From Triangularia verruculosa (lineage: Eukaryota > Ascomycota > Sordariomycetes > Sordariales > Podosporaceae): a stretch of 64,000 nucleotides of DNA. The notes beneath the pieces were generated by a model. The model was not told the origin of the DNA and did not search any database. It was given only the letters and a program-made list of their open reading frames with translations. This document shows positions 58,222 through 64,000 of the stretch, in pieces. The translations under genes and the position numbers were made by a program. Numbering within the stretch: the first letter of the stretch is position 1; every line of letters starts with the position of its first letter. Where the stretch lies: positions 1 to 64,000 of the forward strand of contig MU864014.1 of NCBI GenBank assembly GCA_033296885.1, written 5' to 3'.

Positions 58222-58944
58222 TGGGAGGGTTGTGGGAATAAGTAGTTAATTTTTGGCGTGAGGGATCGGGTTGATGTTTTGGCTGGGACCAGTGAGATTG
58301 TATATTATGGGTGTGTAGGAAGGACCATCTCTATTGCTAATCATGAGGTACATAGGTACCTTACTTCGATGAGGTTTAGTGGCATCGAAGGGAGATATTG
58401 GGCACCATAGCTCCACGTACACAGTCCAAGTAGCCCATAGGACTCAGACCATAGAGCTATGTGGTGCCCTGCATCTCCCTTCCATGCCACTAAACCTCAT
58501 CGTAGTAGACGCTTAGGTATCTCAGTCTCAGATTTTTACTTCTGACTCGTCGCCATGACTGTAGCGTACGATACGGAGTAACACACCACTCTAAGCCAAG
58601 AAGAACTAGAAAACAAGCTTAAAGTGTTAGTATTCATCCCATCCCACATTGGCCATTCCCCTGAACAATTGTGTGAGCTGCGGGAAAAGCTGCCCCACTA
58701 CGGATACCCCGCCACCACCACCACCGCGGCACCCGCTCCGGCCGTCTATCATATCGAGACATTTCAGCGCGTGCTTCCACGCTTCACTCACCCACACCAC
58801 TCACTCACTTTCACTTTTCTGACATACCCCTCCAACCATCTCACTCCATCATCGTCAAAGCCGTCAACAGCCAACAACACCGCGCTCTCACAGCTGACTC
58901 ACCCCTCACCCCTCACCCCCATCCCCATCCATCAGGCACACACA
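58222..58944. other. Intergenic region between Fmp52 and riboflavin kinase
   Basis: This holds the 3' UTR of the Fmp52 gene, a large inverted repeat (58362-58507) and the riboflavin kinase promoter. The frame of the kinase stays open upstream to 58624 but is Thr/Ser/Pro-rich and unlike the family. Confidence 0.6.
58362..58507. repeat. Imperfect inverted repeat, arms of about 52-54 bp, 40-nt spacer
   Basis: The left arm is 58362-58413 and the right arm 58454-58507. Aligned as reverse complements they differ at five positions and one 2-nt gap, about 90 percent identical. The stem would be very stable in RNA or single-stranded DNA. It resembles a foldback element or MITE remnant. No transposase or clear target-site duplication was seen. 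Confidence 0.88.
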
Positions 58945-59568
58945 ATGGAATCCCAACCCCCAACCGGCACCACCACCGCCTCAGGCACCCGCCCCCTCCT
59001 AATCGGGCCCCCCTCCGGACCCAGTCCCCCCTACCCCTACCGCATGTCCGGCCCCGTCATCCCCGGCTTCGGCCGCGGCTCCAAAGACCTCGGCATCCCC
59101 ACCGCCAACCTCCCCGTCAACACCCCCCTCACCCCCTGGATCTCTTCCATTTCTTCGGGTGTCTACTTCGGCTGGGCATCCCTCCTCCTGCCCCCGACCC
59201 ACCCAAACTACTCCCCAGCGCCAAACGCCGTCTGGTCGGTTTTCCCAATGGTCATGTCCATCGGGTACAACCCCTTCTACAAAAACGACACCCGCTCCGC
59301 CGAAGTCCACGTCCTCCACAAATTCGACCAGGACTTTTACGGAGTCGAGACTAGGTTGTTGATCATGGGGTATATCCGTGACGAGAGGGACTATAAAGGG
59401 GTGGAGGAGCTCGTCGAGGATATTATGTTTGACTGTGAGGTTGCGAGACGGTCGCTGGAGAGGCCGGGGTGGAGGGTGAAGGAGTTGGGGGGGGAGTTTG
59501 AGGGGGGGTGGTTGGTTCGGACTCACGATGAGGAGGTGGATAAGGAGGGTCAGAAGGCGAGTTTATGA
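58945..59568 (+). CDS. FMN1: Riboflavin kinase
   Basis: A single exon gives 207 residues. It phosphorylates riboflavin to FMN using ATP. The family signature is clear: GPVIPGFGRGSKDLGIPTANLPVN at about 35-58, with the PTAN motif that binds Mg-ATP, then SSGVYFGWASLL and MVMSIGYNPFYKNDTRSAEVHVLH with the catalytic-region NPFYKN...EVH. The closing segment is FYGVETRLLIMGYIRDERDY. The start was chosen at 58945 because it gives the usual short N-terminus; the upstream open frame is low-complexity. The gene converges on the AcuK-type gene. Confidence 0.94.
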   Translation: MESQPPTGTTTASGTRPLLIGPPSGPSPPYPYRMSGPVIPGFGRGSKDLGIPTANLPVNTPLTPWISSISSGVYFGWASLLLPPTHPNYSPAPNAVWSVFPMVMSIGYNPFYKNDTRSAEVHVLHKFDQDFYGVETRLLIMGYIRDERDYKGVEELVEDIMFDCEVARRSLERPGWRVKELGGEFEGGWLVRTHDEEVDKEGQKASL

Positions 59569-60103
59569 ATGGAAACAATTTTTCGAGGTTGGGAAGGGGG
59601 GATGGATAGAGTCATGGATTAGAGGGAAATAGATAAAAGGCAAGCGATATCCAAATCTCGATTTTTTATCAGTCAAAGTGTTTTTTTATCTTCAGTTAGG
59701 GGCAACAGTGTAAAATAAATAGGTATCTCCATCCAAGATCATACACAGTCCAAAAAGTCAAGAAAGGTGTATAGATCGCTTCTTGTTTATGTATGTACCT
59801 CCAATCACCTGCAAACAAACATGTTCCAAAACTCATTCATTCCAAAAAACGCTGATGGATATCAACGTACGTCGAAGCAAGCCAGAGAAAAAAAACAGAC
59901 AACAAAACACCATTTCAAATGCCCCTCCCCTTTCCTGCCCAATTCACGCTCGTTTTATTTTTAGGTGTCTCCAAAAGCCCATTTCATTCAAGGGATATAA
60001 AACTCGAATCCCGTATTACCCCCCCTCTCCCATCTCTTTCCCAAACCTTTTTTGCGCTCGCGCTTTCTCATCTTCTTCTTCGTCTTCTTGTTCTTCTTCT
60101 TCT
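59569..60103. other. Convergent intergenic region
   Basis: A/T-rich and C/T-rich sequence between two 3' ends. No gene seen. Confidence 0.6.
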
Positions 60104-62285
60104 TTAAACCGCTAATTGGTTGTGATTACGGTAGTAACATGGTAGAAACTGCACACTCTGTTAGCCCAAGCTGTCGCAATGGTAATGAAGCAGTAAGAAA
60201 AAAACTCACGTTAATAACAAACAACATCGGCATGTCAAACATATCCCGCTTGATCGTCCACGTATAGCTGCACTCCAGCTTCCCGTCCTTCTCCAGCCTC
60301 GAGATCCCGTGCTCCCCGTCAATCTTCGCCACCCGGTTGCTCAGAATGCTATTCCGAGAATCCTTTGCTTGTTGCGGGCTCGCCTGGGGTTTGCTCTCCT
60401 CCCCTCCGCCTTCACTGTTGGCGGGTTTGTCAGTGCGGTACTTGAGCAGCCTGCACTTCCTCGTCATCTTGCCTCTGCTGTCCCCAAAGGCGAGCTGCGA
60501 GTAATCTTCGTAGAACTCGACGGCGCTCTCGTGGTCCATCAGCTCGGCGAGGAAGACTGGTCTTGGGCCGCTTGCGGTGCCGCCGTTCTCTGCGCTCTCG
60601 TTGAGGCTCTTGAGTCGCGGCGTGGTGCGCACGCCGGCGCCGCCGAGGTTGGTGTTGCGGTTGGGTTCTTTCCCGAGGAGGACGTCCTTGGTCCAACCTG
60701 TGAGCGCGGTGAAGTCCTTGTTCACGCCGGCGATCTCGCCCGTGCGTCGGCAGGCCAGAGTAGGACTGGAGGACTGGTTCATGAAGTCCTCATACTCGAA
60801 TAGCGTCCTTTGGAAGCACTGTTCCATGAAGATGAGGTCCTGCGTCGTGAGGTTTCGTGTCGACGCAAGAAGCGCAGGCCGGATCGCGGCTAGTGACTTG
60901 GCTATGCGAGCAGCGTGGGGCTGGGAAAACCGACTGGAGAGCACTTCGAAGAGTTTGTGAAAGCTCCCAACATAGTCAAATGATTTTTTGACAGTGTTGT
61001 AGATGTACGATGGGTCGCGCTGTCGTTTCTGCAGAATGGCCACCTTGTCAAGCTTTCTCAGCTTTGCTGGGCGGTTTGTGTTTGAAGAGCTCTTGGCTGC
61101 CACAGGGTTGGGGTATGGTGACATGGTAGGTGATGGTCGATCATCAAAACCAAAGGTGGTCGGTTGTGGACTGTTGTTCTCGGTGCTGGGGCTCTGAAGA
61201 CTCGTTGGACCTGCCGGTATTGCGTAGGCGTGAGGGAGACCATGCTGCAGGTTTCCTTGTGAGTAGATGCCATTGGCGCCAGCATCGAGACCCAGAAACT
61301 CTGGAAGCATACGGCTGTCGAAATGGTTTCCAAACAGGCCAGCCCCGAAATGTACATCGCCTGGTGGTTGTGACATGCCGGATTCTTGTGGTGGTGTGTC
61401 GGCGGCACCGGATGACATGTGCCCAAGCATTCCAAACTCCATCGCCCCGTAATGACTCCCGAAGTTCAAGCCGTCAATGTTGAAGTTGAAGATATTAGGG
61501 TCGCTTGGGTCGAATGGCAATCCAAATGGCGTCATGGGACTCGAGACTGGCGGCGCTACCATTCCGCTTATAGGTGGGTTGCTCGAGGCTTGTTGAAATG
61601 TAGGAGACACGGGCGACTGTTGACTGCTGAAAGGTAAACTCTCCGTTAGGCCTGGTGGTAGGCTTTGCGTTGTTGAATAGACTGGATATTGCGAAGCGTT
61701 CGACTGGGCGAAGAAGGTCCTGACGGTGGGTGCATCTGACGAAACACTATGGTGTCGGTGGGCTCCGTGCCGTGAACTTGGCGCATTGGGGTTGTAGTTG
61801 GGCCCCAATACTGGCCTCAAAGCTTCTGGTGGTGCATCGTGGAGATATTTGGCCTTTTTCCTAACGCCATCTTGGCAAGTGTCCTGCAATCCGCGTTTGA
61901 TACACCGTTGACATGGTCTTTCATCACCTGGACAGCAGGGTTAGCCAACGAAAAGTGCTTTTGCCTCCCTCCTCGGGTATGCACCGGGGGGGCAACTGCA
62001 AGGCTGGAGAACACAAAACATACCACATGTGAGATGGGCTCTTTGACAAGCATAGCAGGCTCTCCTAGCCTTCTTCCGCCTTGGGCGTAATGGGTCTTTT
62101 GGGTCGTACTTCTTCTTGACCTCACCATTGGCATCGACGCCATCTGGAGTTTTGTTTTGTTCAGACATTCTCTCGTCTTCGTCTTTATGTTGCGGCTCGT
62201 GGTCGTCGTACTCGTTTTCAGTCTCAGACATGGCACCCGAGGCTTCTGTCACCTCTAATTCGAAAGGCCCACTGTCTTCCGGCAT
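60104..62285 (-). CDS. acuK: Zn2Cys6 regulator of gluconeogenesis (AcuK/Ert1 family)
   Basis: Exons are complement(60104..60148, 60210..61927, 62024..62285), giving 674 residues. The zinc cluster (about 77-106) has the spacing C-X2-C-X6-C-X5-C-X2-C-X8-C, starting CYACQRAHLTC; the first intron falls just after its third Cys, and splicing gives CGDERPCQRC. KKAKYLHDAPPEALRPVLGPNYN follows, a stretch characteristic of AcuK/Ert1/Rds2. The middle is Ser/Pro/Gln-rich. A PAS-like region lies at about 450-610 (TGEIAGVNKDFTALTGW). The last exon encodes only 14 residues (FLPCYYRNHNQLAV) after FVIN. In Aspergillus, AcuK with AcuM activates gluconeogenic genes such as PEP carboxykinase and fructose-1,6-bisphosphatase during growth on acetate or ethanol. 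The start could also be Met19, which precedes an acidic stretch. Confidence 0.92.
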
Positions 62286-64000
62286 CGCGCCGTGAGCTTC
62301 TTATACACGACCAGGTCTTCTATTTAGACGGGACGGCAATGCAGGACCCCAATTTCTGCCAGACCGCAGGTCACGGCCAGGGAAAGGACGTACTCCGAGA
62401 TGGGGGTCAGGGGGTCTGAAAGCCCTCCTGCAGGAGTCCCCACGGCAGTATCACCCACCCCAGGAGTGATTGGCGCTGCACGGCGCTCCTGTTGACAAAA
62501 GAAATGTCTGGGAAGTTGAAGGGCAGCACTGTGTGAGTGGTATGTGCGTGGCAAACCCCAGTACGCCCTCTAATTAAAGCGCGGTGAGCGGCAATGAGGC
62601 GGCAGCAAAGCAGGCTAGTTGGCTAACTGCGAGACCGGATGTGGCATCAACAGACGCTCTCTCGACCCCTCCAAGCTCCTGACTTTCTTTCACACACACT
62701 CTCTCACTTTCTATCTGGGCCTGTAGCCTCCCGTAATATGGGATGTTGATCGTCCTTCTCAGATAGAAAAGGGGGCACCTGCGCCAGCTGACGAGGCCTG
62801 ATACACAACGACAGCGGGCTGTCTCGTATTCTTGGAGCAGCAGCTTCCTGCCAATGAGCTCGTCGCCGGCTGGCAGATGGCGTCCTTGTACCACGGAGGC
62901 AAGACTGGCCGGATCGAGGCGCCGACGTTGAGCAGGGCAGAGAGAATGCCTGGTGTTGAGGGCAACAGTGCGGCAGCGTCAGCGACGGCTCGTTGGTCAC
63001 GCGGCGGAGGGGCGGATAGAGCACTCTGATGTCGTCTGGGGAAGTTCTCAGCGCTGGGTCGTGCACGTTGCACCGCAGTGATAGGAGGGCATTCAGCTGC
63101 AGCTATCCGTCACTTATGCTTGTATGAGCCCTTGGCGCCGCCTTGCAGACGCCTGGGCCTAGATATAATAGGTTCTGGGCTCGAGGTACCGTACCGTACA
63201 GTACGGATTCCAAGCAGGACGACTCTCGGTGCGGCGGATGCGGGACACTCTTGTTGGAACCGAGGGAGTCTTTTTTCAGCGCCCGAGGTTCGATCTCCAG
63301 CCTTCGTTGACAACGTGACCCCTCGTTTGAGGCCGAGGAGTCCCTTCACTGCCAGATCTTTTTCTTTGGCCCCCTGGGGTCTCAGGAAAAAGACAACAAA
63401 ACGGCCCAGCCCGTGGCCCGTGGCTAGGGACGGAAAATGCCGTTGTCGACTCGTAATTCGCAGGGGGAGAGAGGGCTGTCTCTGGTGGAATTGGAGGGCG
63501 CGGGACGTGGTGCAAAGCGCGGCCAAACCGCAAAATATGGCGGTGGTCAAGTATCAGTGGCAGGTGGGGTGCAAATCAGTCAGTCACTTTCCAATTGCCC
63601 GTCCTTGCAGCCGTTCCCAGACAGGTGTACCCAGTCGAGCCCGGTATTTGCTGGCATGGCAGTTGTTGTAGGTGAGTGTGAAAAACTCGAGTGTTGCTTG
63701 GCTCTGTGGCTGACGGCGGCTGTTTTGCTGTGAGGGCGTATCAATCACGTACTTCCCAGTCGAACCGGCTCGGTTTACCTAATGGACGATGCTTCTGAGG
63801 ACGGACACTCGTAATGGGAATTGTAACAGGTCGTCGGCGGTGGGAGTCAGTCATGCATCTCACAAGCAAAAAAAGAGATCCCAAATTGCTGGGTTGCCGA
63901 CCTTCGTCCCATGCGGGCTTGGCGGTGGGGTACTCGGTACCTGACAGCCGCTACACCAACCTCCCATTGGGCACTGCAGCCCCCGCTGCGACCAGGTACC
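62286..64000. other. Intergenic region at right edge
   Basis: This is the promoter side of the AcuK-type gene and then 1.4 kb without a recognisable gene. The open frames overlap on opposite strands. A short GTACC-rich palindromic patch lies near 63184-63207. Nothing else can be supported. Confidence 0.55.

Noticed and set aside
58624..58944. Longer riboflavin kinase starting upstream
   Set aside because: The extra 107 residues are low-complexity Thr/Ser/Pro and unlike any riboflavin kinase; no ATG with family support is present.
63240..63310. Box B-like GGTTCGATCTCC
   Set aside because: No cloverleaf could be built around it and no box A lies upstream.

Overview
The window is nuclear DNA of a filamentous ascomycete, most likely a sordariomycete and plausibly a member of the Sordariales. 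The signs are short GT-AG introns (about 50-175 nt) with CTNAC-type branch sites, single genes on both strands with no operons, and proteins typical of these fungi: a NIMA kinase with the filamentous-fungal insertion, an AcuK-type zinc cluster regulator, a HeLo-domain protein and a Yap1-type bZIP. Twenty protein genes are modelled. Splice junctions were placed by hand and kept only where the reading frame and protein family agree across each junction. There are no rRNA genes, no convincing tRNA genes, no intact transposon and no CRISPR array.

Layout, left to right. At 2.2-7.4 kb a NIMA-type cell-cycle kinase (-) is divergent from an ankyrin/BTB protein (+). At 9.2-11.4 kb a conserved proline-rich protein of unknown role (+) converges on the V-ATPase c' proteolipid gene (-). 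At 12.6-16.6 kb lies a large Rho1 exchange factor (DEP-DH-PH-CNH). A gene-poor 3.7 kb stretch follows, then a vacuolar Ca2+/H+ antiporter (20.3-21.8 kb, -).

The most unusual part is 24.5-29.2 kb. A HeLo-domain protein with a kinase-like domain that lacks the catalytic motifs (-) is divergent from a patatin-like phospholipase with a C-terminal zinc-finger-like tail (+). HeLo and patatin domains are both known effector modules of fungal incompatibility and NLR-linked cell death. HeLo plus pseudokinase matches the overall plan of animal MLKL. A functional link between the two genes is inferred from position only.

A 6.2 kb region without a recognisable gene precedes a glutamine-rich C2H2 factor (35.4-37.0 kb). 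Housekeeping genes then dominate: membrane-anchored GH5 exo-beta-1,3-glucanase, branched-chain 2-oxoacid dehydrogenase E1 beta, F-actin capping protein alpha (with a GC-AG intron and a 19-nt exon), cytochrome b5, TFIIE beta, a DsbA-fold protein, a Yap1-like oxidative-stress bZIP, a BSD-domain protein, Tsr2, Fmp52, riboflavin kinase and an AcuK-type gluconeogenesis regulator. A roughly 50-bp near-perfect inverted repeat with a 40-nt spacer sits between Fmp52 and riboflavin kinase. The last 1.7 kb has no gene I can support.
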